A stretch of 64,000 bases of DNA, taken from assembly GCA_951799405.1 (NCBI GenBank), contig OX637332.1:253001-317000 (forward strand), in the 5' to 3' direction. Below, piece after piece: positions 1 through 10,348 of the stretch. Below the pieces are notes generated by a model. It ran no database searches. It worked only from the letters and a program-made list of their open reading frames with translations, and was not told the origin of the DNA. Position 1 is the first letter of the stretch, and each line of letters opens with the position of its first letter. The stretch is from Agapetus fuscipes. Its lineage: Eukaryota; Arthropoda; Insecta; Trichoptera; Glossosomatidae. A program made the translations under genes and the position numbers.

Positions 1-1
1 G

Positions 2-241
2 AATAAAAAAGATCCGTTCACTTTCTGTTATAAAACATCGTACGAGGATGAAGACTATAAAGAAGTGAACGTGAGAAATAAGAGAAAAAAAATGAAACCC
101 CTGTCTGATATTGTGCTTTCAAAAGCATATACTGAGAAACAACAACTGAGCGCCAATAAACAGAAGGATTTAAAGGAGCTTATTACCAAAGGGTTAATTC
201 CAGAGTATTACTCATCTTTGTACAATTCTATACTCAATTAA
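2..241 (+). CDS. C-terminal end of an unrecognised protein
   Basis: An open frame runs from the left edge (first full codon at base 2) to a TAA at 239-241, giving 79 residues. The segment is strongly charged and reads as real protein: it opens with DPFTFCYKTSYEDED, has a basic patch RNKRKKMK, and ends with LIPEYYSSLYNSILN. No start is visible, so this is the 3' end of a larger ORF or the last exon of a gene entering from the left. The lysine-rich style and a short tail ending in a YYSSLYNSI-like stretch remind me of C-termini of transposon-encoded proteins in insects, but I do not recognise the family. The sequence after the stop is very AT-rich and looks like a 3' UTR. Confidence 0.5.
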   Translation, partial: NKKDPFTFCYKTSYEDEDYKEVNVRNKRKKMKPLSDIVLSKAYTEKQQLSANKQKDLKELITKGLIPEYYSSLYNSILN

Positions 242-926
242 TTATATATTTTTTAATTGTATGACACCTCATCTCATAATGTTATCCCATAGTTATTTAA
301 GAACTTTTTTGTTTTGTGCAAACCTTGCTAACGATGAGGTTATTTCTCTAAAATTATTATTATTGATAAATTCCTTTTGATTATTTTCAGTAGATTGTAA
401 TTTGTATTTTAATTTGAATAAAATTAACTTGTTATAATTATTATTTTTGTTTTTTACCAACATACTACGAAACTAATTGGTCATGATTTATTATTTTTTA
501 ATCATAAACTGCATTATAACTTAAAGTCAAAAAAAAAATCATTTGATTTTACTAATAAACTGCATTATTTCTGAATGTCAAATATTTCACAGCTTTTTAA
601 AAATAATAAACTGCAATAATAGGTTTTATATCCCATACCATTTTAAGTATTTACTTGCATTTTTAATCATAAAGAGATACAAGTCGCTAATGTCTTTTTT
701 AAACCATAAAATTTTAAAAACTATAAACAGTATTAACTATTTTCATATGCCATTTAAAAGAATATTTTATTGACAATACAATTAATACATTTACATTACA
801 TCACAATGCTCAAATTTCATAAATTTCGTTAAAACGTAATCGGCGCCAAACTTGCAAAACTTTAAACGCGATTTCCCAACAATCATGATTTTTGAGTTGT
901 TACGGTTTATTATTAAAGGTGCGACA
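242..926. other. AT-rich non-coding stretch
   Basis: Runs of A and T and short degenerate ORFs only. I see no gene. It ends where the inverted half of the composite element at 927 begins. Confidence 0.5.
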
Positions 927-2696
927 TGACTATTTGATGTTTATAATAATATCTACCATTTACGCTGCAAACATTATTTTTTAATTGAATTTTTATCTTT
1001 TCAATGATGTGTACAAAGTATATTTTGTATGCACACACTATAATACGGCTCTAGTCTGCAGCTGCATTCAGATGCATTTCTCTGTTGCGTTTTTCGTTGT
1101 TGACAATTAACATCAATATTCAACATGTAAAATCGGCATTTTCAAATACACGGCGGTCACCAATCAATTATCAAGTTAAAGAAGAAACATGGTTCAACTT
1201 TTCAGAGGCTGACCGCGAGAAACTTGTTCAATCCTGCTACATACGCCTCTCACGTCTGTCACAGATATACCAGCTGATGGCTTACAGTGGCATAAAATTG
1301 TAATGCCTCTAATTAGTTATCCCCGTGTGTCACTGAATTGTTTCTGTACAAAACAATAAGTAACAATCCATCTGAAGGATATCATAAGGCCTGTGATATG
1401 ACAAATTTATGGTAGGTACCTATAAACATCGATCAATGTAAAAGATCGATGTTTTTAAATACGTAATAAATTCATGGACGATAATAGTTATTTCCACAAC
1501 ATCTTTACCAAAACTATATTTGTACAGCTCTATTGTCAGCAAGGAGCTACATGATTGTATTTTTGACAGCTGATATCCGCACCAAAAATCGATGTCATAC
1601 TATTCTTATCGAAAAAAAATTACCTTTCTCAAAACTTTTTGGAAGTAGATAAGTCCTAGCAACTTCTATATTCTCAAGAGTTTCTAAAAAACCAAGGATA
1701 TCGGTGTGCATATCCACTTATTTACAGTTTAAACATGACATAACCTCACTGACAGGTCGCTAAGTTTAGGGAGCGGAACATCGGGCTCGCAAATATAAGA
1801 AGTTCTTAAGTACTTAAATATTTTTAAACAGCACTTTATCTTTAAATATTCTTGCTGAAAACGGGCATTATCTTTTCAAACTGCAGCCATTCTTGCATTT
1901 CCGTTTCCCCGCCAAGAGTGAGCGGCCAATGGCGCGGCCGCTAATAAACTCGACTCGGACTCGGGCTTTTCCGTGGCTCTTCGGACTCGGACTTTTCCGT
2001 GGCTTCTCGGCAACACTCGCCCACGGACGGTGGGCGGGGCCGTTACTTGCCCGAAAAAATAGAATGAAATGGATCGGCTTGACTAAACCATTGACTTAAC
2101 TACTGGACTAAATTGTTGGGGTTCGCACACGTTTAGCCACTAAATTACTCGTTACTTGACTAAATTACTCGCCTTGTCCGAACCAGCCTTTAACTAGAGC
2201 CGTATTATAGTGTGTGCATACAAAATATACTTTGTACACATCATTGAAAAGATAAAAATTCAATTAAAAAATAATGTTTGCAGCGTAAATGGTAGATATT
2301 ATTATAAACATCAAATAGTCATGTGTTGTTTTTATTTAAAATGTGTATATTATTTTATAAACCATAAAATACATTTCGAATTTACAAAAGTCGAGTTTCG
2401 AAGTTGTTTGCTAAACAGGCTCCTAGCTAGGTGGCCGGGCATAAATCAGTTAATATTACCAAACCATAGCCAATTTAAAGGGCTTTATAATAACATGATT
2501 TTAATACTCAATTAATATTTTCAAACTGCAGCCAATTCAAATTTTCCGCCATTATAGAAAGGGCTTTCTGCAGCCAACTTCGCACTTGTGTACTGTACTG
2601 GACCGTAATGCGAACGCTTCACGGGCGAGTAGCGCCCCGCCCACTACTAAATTACTCGTTACTTGACTAAATCAGTGGCCTTGTGCGAACTAGCCT
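927..2696. mobile_element. Composite TIR element, copy A (Harbinger-type ends)
   Basis: Copy A is built from the same two blocks as copy B (40396-42078) but rearranged. Bases 1040-2188 are the reverse complement of B's left block (about 40397-41560). Bases 2194-2696 match B's right block (about 41577-42078) in direct orientation and look nearly identical. Bases 927-1045 are the reverse complement of the start of that right block, so copy A can fold back on itself (arms 927-1045 and 2194-2325). The right end is ...GCGAACTAGCCT followed by TTA (2697-2699), the same end and target trinucleotide as copy B. TTA also separates the two blocks at 2190-2192. There is no transposase. The class is inferred from TWA-type target duplications and end similarity to the MITE at 10135. 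Confidence 0.7.
1893..2060. repeat. GC-rich block with internal tandem duplication inside copy A
   Basis: A GC-rich island in AT-rich DNA. It contains a duplicated unit of about 26 bp (CGGACTCGG followed by CTTTTCCGTGGC) and a palindromic CCCGCCCACCGTCCGTGGGCG stretch. The same block is in copy B at about 40530-40690, inverted. Its open frame is identical in both copies, but I read that as copy identity and not as coding. Confidence 0.6.
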
Positions 2697-2700
2697 TTAT

Positions 2701-3127
2701 GAAAAGTAAAAATAATGGGCTGATGTTGGATATCGGGGTCCGAGGTGAGGGAAGTGGGCGTCGAGGTGCGGTTTCGCCAGCAAGTATGTGCGCCAGATAA
2801 GACGTGGGCTGTAACCTCCAAACCACGAGTCTCCACACAGACTAACAACCGCATATCTGCACCAGGGAACGCGCACTTCCCCACTCTTGAATTTTAAGGA
2901 TTTCTCAAGCAAAATCAAAAAACAAATCCAAATTAGTTTAAACAGCTAAAAAACAACGGCCTGTAAAAAAAATAACCTTTGTAGAGGTGCAATATCATGC
3001 TATGTGTTATTATACTGTTCTCGATTCCATTACAATTCTACATTAGCAGTAGTTGGTATTTCAGGTTGAATATCAGTAAGCGTATTCCAAGAACAGTCCT
3101 AAGTTCATCACAACAACTTGGTCAATA
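2701..3127. other. Unassigned stretch
   Basis: Overlapping short minus-strand ORFs (2690-2918) show no recognisable motif. Nothing else seen. Confidence 0.4.
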
Positions 3128-3320
3128 ATCTAGGTTGCAAAGATATATTGACATTTAAGGCTCATTTTTAATGCATGCCCACAAGCAGGCACGTGTAAGT
3201 TCGTGCTTACACATGCTGCATTCACACATACAAAATAAACCAAACCTGACATGAACATAAACTTTGTATCTCTTGCCGCCTTTGCTTGAAACCGGGGTGG
3301 CATCTCAACTCCCAATAAAT
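3128..3320 (-). mobile_element. LINE 3' UTR repeat (TTAGA-tail family), diverged copy
   Basis: Matches the dispersed repeat that starts CTTATAGGTTGGTATG and ends in ATCTTTGCAACTTAGATT, here in minus orientation. The remnants GGTTGCAAAGATATATT, TGCATGCCCACAAGCAGGC and TTGAAACCGGGGTGGCAT are visible. Its first part is lost. Confidence 0.75.
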
Positions 3321-5384
3321 GAGCTAGGATGAAGCCCTTCAGATGTGACTCTCGAAGCTTTTACCTCTCTCTGGATAAATAACTTGAGAACTGTGTGGTA
3401 GTTATGAGTTGGCCATTAACATGAACCTGTCCCACGCATGGGCGCTAGTACGTGAGATAAAGTAAAGGTTTAGTGAATAAAGTAATTCACAATAGGATGG
3501 TCGCAACTACAATGGGATAGTGCAAGATAAATGCAAATAAATAGCTGTATTATAAATGACAAGAGATTGCGTAAAACTCATTAATAATGTTCTGAAGTAG
3601 CTGGCAGTGTATTTTATTACGAAGAAGGTCCTTGAGAGCTTCTTTGATGTCTGAACAATATGAACCTCCACAATAAGTCAAGGAAGGTGGGCAGAATCAA
3701 TATCATTTGCGTAGGATCACTAAAGTTACACGATAGACTCATTTATTTATTCGAGTGTGATTTTTTTTTCACTTTTGTTTTGGTATGACATAAAAATAAA
3801 CACGATATACGCAGCACATGAAGTCCAGCGACAGTTTGCAGAATAATTGTTATTTATGTCAGCAATAAATATTCTTCGTTTTGTTGAATGTGTAGGCGGA
3901 TGTTCATTTTGTCAGCTGACGTGTTTGTGTGTAATCTAAGTTGCAGATAAAACAGAGGAAAGAATATCCCCTAGATCTTCTTATTCAAGAGCGAGCGTAA
4001 CAACACGATTCCTAAACTAATGGGAATATTCAGGTAATTATAAAATATAGTAAGCATTAAAAATATTTTTACATGCCCCAATAATCCCATTATTAATTTT
4101 TATATACCTTCATACATCATTTTCTTGCAAATTAACAAAATCGACAACTTTTGATTTAGCGCCGAGAAGGTCCCATACACTTAGCTCTACTTCCCTGCTA
4201 CACTAACGCCTAGTCTAGTCTAGGCTCCCATACACCACATGCCCTGCCAACCATCACGTGGCCTCGCAGTCCAACGACCAATGTCTAAATAGATCATCAA
4301 TATCAATATTGACTTTGTAACACGTTCGTTACTTGATGAGTCTCGCACACACAAATTTGCATAAAACACAAGATTAGAGACTTTTATGTTATCAGCATAA
4401 ACCTACGTTGCAGAAATGTTGAAGTTGATTTATTAGCGTGTTCACTGCCCATGCAGGGAGGATAGACAGCTCCACACTACCACAAAACCAGCAAGCGTCC
4501 TTCTGGGAGACCATCTTCAGGTTCGCGCGTACACGTGATATATGCATACACACGTAAGAAAATCAGAACTGCAAAAAACGAAAATAAAATATTAGGATGA
4601 TGATTTATTTAGGGCGCACTGTCTTCGGGTGAATCACACCTCACGAGCCCACTGCGAGCTTCGTTGTCGCTGTAGAAACGACGAGTACGCACGAAAGTAA
4701 ACTATGCAACGTATGTCTCATTTCCCTAAGACGGGAGTGAAATGAGCATGCGCCTCATTTTGGAGAAAAGTACGCCCTATGTAAGATGAGATTCTTTGAT
4801 AAATGTTACATTACGATTATTCGCATCCGTTTACTTAAGCCATAGCTCAACTCAGTAAAAATTAACGAAAAGCATATCAGGTACCCTACAATATGTTTTC
4901 AGCGTTTTCTTCGTCTTTTCAGATTCATTAAGAGATTGTGCCTCGAGAATTATCTCATCACATTTATTACGATACGAGTATGCATCTTAAAGATCCAGAG
5001 CAAGTGTTTACGTCTTCTTGTGAAGAAGTAAAGTGAGCATTACGTCCAGCGCTGCAGAACTGAGTGGGCAGCGGTTCTGTTCATTTCAAAAGCATCAATG
5101 TGCGATAGAAATGGTGGTCGACTCAATTATATTTAATGATTTGTAACCATCGCTACTTTCGGGCAATGGAATCCAATTCAGAACCACAAACCATAACTGG
5201 AGAATAATTATTATTACATTGCTCGTTCAACTCAGTGCGCGGATTTTAAACTATCTAGAATACAGCGTAAATGAATAACAGAATGATAGAAGAAACCAAA
5301 GGCGAATATCCCATACCGGCACATGTACCCTTAATGAAGGCAAAATATGCTAAAATGATAAGGAATTGAAATTTAAAATGTATA
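3321..5384. other. Intergenic DNA with one SINE fragment
   Basis: A piece of the second SINE family lies at about 4600-4690 (GATGATTTATTTAGGGCG... TGAATCACACCTCACGAGCC). Otherwise I see no gene, RNA or clear repeat. Confidence 0.5.
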
Positions 5385-5418
5385 TACTTATTTTTTATTT
5401 ATTGAAAAAAAATTACCC

Positions 5419-5540
5419 TGTTTTAGTTCACTTTTATATTTAAAAAAAATATTTTTTGCTCAAATATTTTTGCTGAAGATGCCTTTAAGGCGAAAATATT
5501 TGAGCAATAAATAAAATACAAAAGTGAACCAAAACTGTAT
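5419..5540. repeat. Fold-back palindrome with CTGAAGA-hairpin-GAAA core
   Basis: Imperfect inverted repeat: the left arm (about 5419-5472, TTAGTTCACTTTTATATTT...) pairs with the right arm (about 5490-5540, ...ACAAAAGTGAACCAAA). The centre at 5473-5497 reads CTGAAGA, T, the small hairpin GCCT-TTA-AGGC, then GAAAA. It is a diverged relative of the perfect palindrome at 7997-8175; both carry the TTCACTTT and TTTTGCTC(A/G)AATATTTT blocks in their arms. Confidence 0.75.
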
Positions 5541-5938
5541 ATTTTTTTTCAAGAAACACAATTAATTTTATATTTTGAATTGTTTGTGTATTAACACTGT
5601 GAAAATTCACAATTAATTTTCACTGTGTGATCCACCTAACCCTAACAAATATTTATATTGTTATGTAAATATGAAATATAAATATTTAAAATAAGTAGGT
5701 ATTAGTTATAGTTATAGGAATTCTGTATTGTATTGTGTGGGTAGGAATCATTGAATAAAAATACTTCATTGAATAATAGAAGCATCGAGAAATAATTATT
5801 ACTACGCCTTTCTGGAACTGTCTAGCGAATATGGATCTGGATTGTACTGTTCTGAAGAGTATAAGAAGGGTGCGAGTTGCTTGCAGAGCCAGTATTCTAC
5901 GAGCTTTACAACTACATACATTGAACCAAAACCAGTGA

Positions 5939-6177
5939 ACAGAAACCAAGTGTAATGGAATAGTCGAGACTACCTTTGTGCCAAATGAGGGACACTTTTT
6001 TGATGATAGTAATCTACATCTTATTTCAAATTGCCAAAAAGGAAAAAAGATGGACATCCTAGAAACACTAGAAATAAATTCATATTTTAAAATTAATAAA
6101 AATAATCTAATTAACGTCCAGATCCCGCCCATATCTTCCCCCCTCCTTTCAATTTTAGCCCCGTCCCCTCCCACATA
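5939..6177 (+). pseudogene. C-terminus of a Penelope-like retroelement ORF (5' truncated)
   Basis: An open frame from 5939 to a TAA at 6175-6177 gives about 79 residues. The middle reads HLISNCQKGKKMDILETLEI, then SYFKINKNNLINVQ and SSPLL. This pattern (a KGK..D.LE..EI core, then a short basic stretch, LN/IN and a proline-serine end) is what I know from the C-terminal end of Penelope-like ORFs downstream of the GIY-YIG nuclease domain. The reverse transcriptase is absent and a stop precedes the fragment, so the copy is 5' truncated. A hammerhead-like motif follows 45 bp after the stop. The 162-aa minus-strand ORF over the same bases is a shadow. Family assignment is from memory of the motif; no search was possible. 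Confidence 0.5.
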
Positions 6178-6221
6178 AATTGCATGTCTTGTTATTAGTT
6201 TTAAGTTTAGTATATAAGAAA

Positions 6222-6250
6222 CTGAAGATGGAGAATGATCTCCGAAAACG
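6222..6250 (+). ncRNA. Hammerhead-like core downstream of the Penelope-like ORF end
   Basis: CTGAAGA (6222-6228) fits the hammerhead consensus CUGANGA. It is followed by one T, the perfect hairpin GGAGA-ATGA-TCTCC (6230-6243), then GAAAACG. These are the two conserved strands and stem II of a hammerhead ribozyme. I could not find convincing stems I and III or a cleavage triplet by eye, so this is a candidate only. Confidence 0.35.
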
Positions 6251-7329
6251 TTTTTTCATAAAATAAATACTCACAGTGGATAAAAACAAAGTTTTTTCAT
6301 TGAAGTGTTCTAAAAATTATTTATTAATATTTTTTGAATCACATATTTAAAATGGAATTCCACAATGTTTCACCAAAACAATTTGAAAAGTGTATAAGAA
6401 GACCAGTATTTTTAATTGAAAGACTTTTGAACCCTAAATTCGTAACAATATTTTTGTCCAATTTGAGTTATCGCTAGAATACTTATTAATTATTAAATTA
6501 TAATTTTAAAAGCGAAAGAAAAAATATGAATTCTGAAGCCTGACAGGCATGAGCAATGCGCCTTTCCTAGATAATATATTGCCACTGAGGCGCAAGCGCA
6601 TTACGCATTTCCAGCTGTTGGAGGTTTCGTCCTTTATGACGTCCTCTCACCAGATGCGCAACACTGCATGCCAGCGCACAAATACGCAAGAGAGACATTT
6701 CAGTTCGATCAGTTAGTAGAATAGTATTGCCTTTGCATCCACAACAACTTTGAAGGTTGCACGTACAGTAAAATAAATACCACTTAATTTTTTATACAAA
6801 GTATCCCGGCGTAAGTAGCTACAGTGTTATAGGCTATTTTCAAGTATCTATGTATTAACAAATCATTCATTGGATATTCTTCCTCATGAAACAAATTACC
6901 AATTTTTTTTTTAAGTTTGTAATCAATAAACAGCAGATCCTCGTCATGATACATACAAATTAGCATATTATTTATTTTATATGTATTTTCCAAGTTCATC
7001 ATAATTATGTACTTGCTCATTTAATAATGACGATTTATATGTTCTAAGTAGTATTGAAACATATCGAGTAGAGTTGCCGCGAGTGGTCGCTGATATTCAG
7101 TATTCGGCATTACTCGACATTGTTTTCGAGTAAAGCGGAATACTGAATAACAGGTGTCTAAAATACACTTTTGCTGAGTAAAAATACTATAGCCTAAAAA
7201 TAATCAAACTTTATCGCTAGGTTATACAAACAATAAAAAAATCCCGTAAAATACGCAAGAAAAGGATTAACAGGATTTCAAAGTGTAAAATCACTTGCAG
7301 TCCTACACAGTATGATATGAGCCGGATTT
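6251..7329. other. Non-coding stretch
   Basis: The first part (to about 6330) is the AT-rich tail after the hammerhead-like core, with AATAAA at about 6262. The rest shows nothing I can assign. Confidence 0.4.
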
Positions 7330-7722
7330 CTGTAATCTAATCTAAGTTGCAAAGATATGTTACATTGGAGATTCACATTACATGCATTCTCACAACCAGA
7401 CACGTACAAGTTCGCGCTTGCACATGCCTCATGGGAACCTACAACATAAAAACCAAATCTGAAATGGACATACACCCTGCAACTCTTGCCGTCCTTCCCT
7501 GAGACAGGGGTGACATTGGCAAAGTGAACCATTTTTACAGCATGGGTGGTCAGCCGCATACCAACCTATAAGTCAAGGAACACACACGACAAATTACATT
7601 TTATACATCACTAAATAATAATATCCAAATACAAAATATCCATTTACAAATAAAAACAAATTCCAATTTAATAAACCCTAGCCGCCAACATTACAGATCA
7701 ACCGCCATTTCTTTGAACATGA
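7330..7722 (-). mobile_element. LINE 3' end with end of ORF (TTAGA-tail family)
   Basis: Minus orientation. The tail AATCTAATCTAAGTTGC begins at about 7336, followed by the full 3' UTR repeat up to ACTTATAGGTTGG (about 7560-7577). The upstream LINE sequence continues to 7722, where the antisense of the ORF end (CGGTTGATCTGTAATG, then GGCGGCTAGGG) is still readable. This shows that the widespread repeat of about 240 bp is the 3' UTR of a LINE and not an independent SINE. Confidence 0.75.
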
Positions 7723-7996
7723 GTATTTTCATGTTTTAATACAGTAACGCCCTTTTTTCACAGTACGAATTCTATCCGGTTTGTCTATGATTATGGATAG
7801 TATCGCCAAACAAACCATGTGAAAGCTTCCATACATCCCCACACATTACTAGCCTTCTGATCCCGCACCAGATAGATTAAAACCATAGACAAACTGGACA
7901 GAATAAGTTCCGTGTGAGATGGCACTAACAAAAAAATGACTGGGAAGTGCACGACGAGCGTTATTTTATTATGTGAAACAAAAGCAAATACTTTAA

Positions 7997-8175
7997 TAAA
8001 TATTTAAAAATATAAATGGTACAACATTGTTTTAATTCACTTTATTTTTTTATATTTTTGCTCGAATATTTTCGCCTAATGAGGCATCTTCATTAGGCGA
8101 AAATATTCGAGCAAAAATATAAAAAAATAAAGTGAATTAAAACAATGTTGTACCATTTATATTTTTAAATATTTA
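7997..8175. repeat. Perfect 85-bp inverted repeat (fold-back)
   Basis: The left arm (7997-8081) and right arm (8091-8175) are exact reverse complements as far as I can read, with a 9-base loop. A Penelope-linked core is at the centre on the minus strand (TGAAGA, T, GCCT-CATT-AGGC, GAAAA), but the first C of CTGAAGA is lost. Exact arms imply recent formation or gene conversion between arms. Confidence 0.9.
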
Positions 8176-8461
8176 TAAAAATGGACTTTCACTGTGTTAA
8201 CAGATTTACACTTAAAAATATTCAAATACTTTAATATTATTTTATGTCTAATAATTAAAATGCCAAGTAATTAGGTATTCGCCATAGAGAATGGCGATTA
8301 CGATATTCGAATATTCGCTTTAACCACTATTCGCGGCATCTCTAATGTTAAGTTAATTTTTTCCTTATTATATTTTGGCTCAAAAGGCAAGAAAGGTTTC
8401 AAACACTAACAATATTCTGTCAAGGATACTAAAATATACAATATATAAGAAAATAATGGCC

Positions 8462-8655
8462 CTAATTGTAACTGTAACTCTGTCGCCATTCCGCTAGGGG
8501 TGGCAAGAGCCTCTTCAGAGTTGCCTCCATTTCTTCCTATCCTTACATACCTCTTTCAATTAATTTATATCCATCACCTTTTTCGTGCATTTTCTTCTTT
8601 TACGCTCGCTTTGTACATCTTATTTTTTCACAATCTCCCCTAAAAAGCGTCATAT
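8462..8655 (-). pseudogene. LINE RT C-terminus fragment (GTTACA-tail family)
   Basis: Minus-strand copy matching 33260-33455. The tail reads GTTACAGTTACAATTA and the CCACCCCTAGCGGAATGGCGAC signature is present. Upstream, the decayed frame keeps LKEVCKDRKKW-like codons. Truncated on its 5' side at about 8655. Confidence 0.75.
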
Positions 8656-9500
8656 TTAGGCAACACGCGATATTACAGTTTTCCTACATTTAAATCGGGA
8701 GAAAAAATGTGACGTCACTTGGTCGGGTTGTTAGGCACATGCGATTGTTTGAATGGTTGTTCAGGACCTTAGTTCCGAATCTGTAGTAGACCTTAGTTCC
8801 GAATCTGAGCACCATGCTGGCGCTGTTATCCATACAAAATAAAATATCACAATAGAGGCAGGTCATACAGGTATAGTTAAATACACTATTAGTTAGATTG
8901 AAAAGACTTTCATCAAATGTCAATGTCAATATCTATATTATTCTCAATGCTGTAAAATGTAAATTAAGCCCTGATTATCTGAAATCTATTTCTTTATTTA
9001 CTATGGCCCACAACGTGCGACGTCAGAAAGCCGAAGGATATTATGTATATGCGATTTATTCGTCCTGCTCATGATCGACAACGCATCAATAGATTGAAGG
9101 CAAAAGTAAGTACGCTGAACTGTTTATCGCTGAAATCAATAACTTAGTCATCTTAATGCACACATGTCTCTTTTTCATAAATTACAATGCTTAGCTATAA
9201 AACCAGACAACTTTTCACTGATCACATTTTCTGTTTGAAAACCCAACGTTCGATTCCCACAATAGTTAAACTAGCACATTTCTCACTGCACGCAAACTTA
9301 TGTCGAGGAACAACCAGAGCACTCCACCCCACTATGTTCCAGTTCACAATGCAGGATGCCCACACAGCACTCACATCTCTACGAAAGTTCAACATAGATT
9401 TTTGCATCGTGAGAGGTCCGTATATCTTTGGTTTAAATTTCAAATCATCTAATGATTTAACAATATATTTATAGTTCTATCCGTGACTGAGCACGTATAG
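8656..9500. other. Unassigned stretch
   Basis: Contains a short direct repeat (GACCTTAGTTCCGAATCTG, twice at about 8765-8808) and opposing short ORFs at 9187-9474 without motifs. No gene recognised. Confidence 0.4.
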
Positions 9501-9519
9501 TACATGAGTTGCATGGTGA

Positions 9520-9716
9520 AGTTTAGATGAGTTGTGTGATCATCTTTAGATATTTTATGTTTAGATGAATTTTTATAAGATTATGATTAGATGTATAAAT
9601 TTGTTTGGTTATCTTTAAATGAGAATGCTGGCAACTGTTGGTGGTTTAGATGAGTGTTATGATGCAGGTAGATAACCTAGACGAGCTTAGATGAGTTTGC
9701 TCATCTGTAGATGAGC
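9520..9716 (+). repeat. Cluster of TTTAGATGA-like motifs
   Basis: TTAGATGA or close variants recur about seven times in 200 bp (near 9524, 9545, 9562, 9585, 9646, 9688, 9709) with irregular spacing. It could be a degenerate tandem repeat or clustered protein sites. It directly abuts the GC-rich island that follows. Confidence 0.5.
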
Positions 9717-9844
9717 TGCGTGCTGGCGGGCGGCCCGGGCCAGCGCGGCGGCAGAACTGGCGGCCGCGCAGCCTCCGCAGCGGGGCAGGGGTCCGCCACT
9801 GGTGGTGCTGGAGGACAGCTGCGCCCACGACAACACACAACAAC
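9711..9844. other. GC-rich island with possible exon
   Basis: A short, very GC-rich block (CGCGGCGGCAG, GGCGGCCGCGCAGCC) in AT-rich DNA. After a plausible acceptor (TCATCTGTAG, ending 9710) one plus frame encodes an alanine/proline-rich segment ending LVVLEDSC...TQQPSS and a stop near 9852. The other strand is also open. I cannot decide between an exon, a CpG-type control element and a transposon remnant. Confidence 0.25.
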
Positions 9845-9852
9845 CAAGCTCC

Positions 9853-10131
9853 TGACAAGAATATACAAAATATCATCTTTACATGATGAACTATTCCGCG
9901 ACCATCGCTTGATACGTAGAATATCAAAAGGGTATCAAACATACCCATGTAACCCCATATAAATTACAATTATTTGTAATATTATAAGCGGTAGATAAAA
10001 TCTTTAAATAATATATACGACGACCTGTATTATTGCAGTTTATATAATCATTATCACCACTAAGCGGCACGTGTTGTAGAGTTTATATTCTACTGATAGT
10101 TGGGTTTTATTTTGTGAGTGTGCAGCTTGTG
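9853..10131. other. Non-coding stretch
   Basis: Nothing recognisable. Confidence 0.4.
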
Positions 10132-10134
10132 TAA

Positions 10135-10345
10135 AGCCTAGTTCGGACAAGGCGACTATTTTAATCGAGTAGCGAGTAATTTAGTGGTGGGCGGGGCGCT
10201 ACTCGCTCGTTAAAATAGAGTAAAATGTATCGACTCGACTAAATCATTGACTAAACTACTCGACTATTTTTTTGTGGTTCGCACACGTTTAGCCACTAAA
10301 TTACTCGCTACTCGACTAAAATAGTCGCCTTGTCCGAACTAGGCT
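10135..10345. mobile_element. 211-bp MITE with TAA target duplication (PIF/Harbinger type)
   Basis: Inverted ends of about 53 bp start AGCCTAGTTCGGACAAGGCG and differ at a single position. The element is flanked by TAA on both sides (10132-10134 and 10346-10348). The subterminal TAATTTAGTGG and CGTGTGCGAACC blocks are shared with the long composite elements at 927-2696 and 40396-42078, so all three are one family. The 3-bp TWA duplication is the hallmark of PIF/Harbinger. The element encodes nothing. Confidence 0.85.
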
Positions 10346-10348
10346 TAA

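Noticed and set aside
1893..2099. ORF identical in copies A and B (FRFPAKSERPMARPL...)
   Set aside because: Identity reflects recent element copying; the sequence is palindromic and tandemly repeated, not protein-like.
5686..6174. 162-aa minus ORF
   Set aside because: Shadow of the Penelope-like ORF end; low-complexity hydrophobic and serine-rich text without motif.
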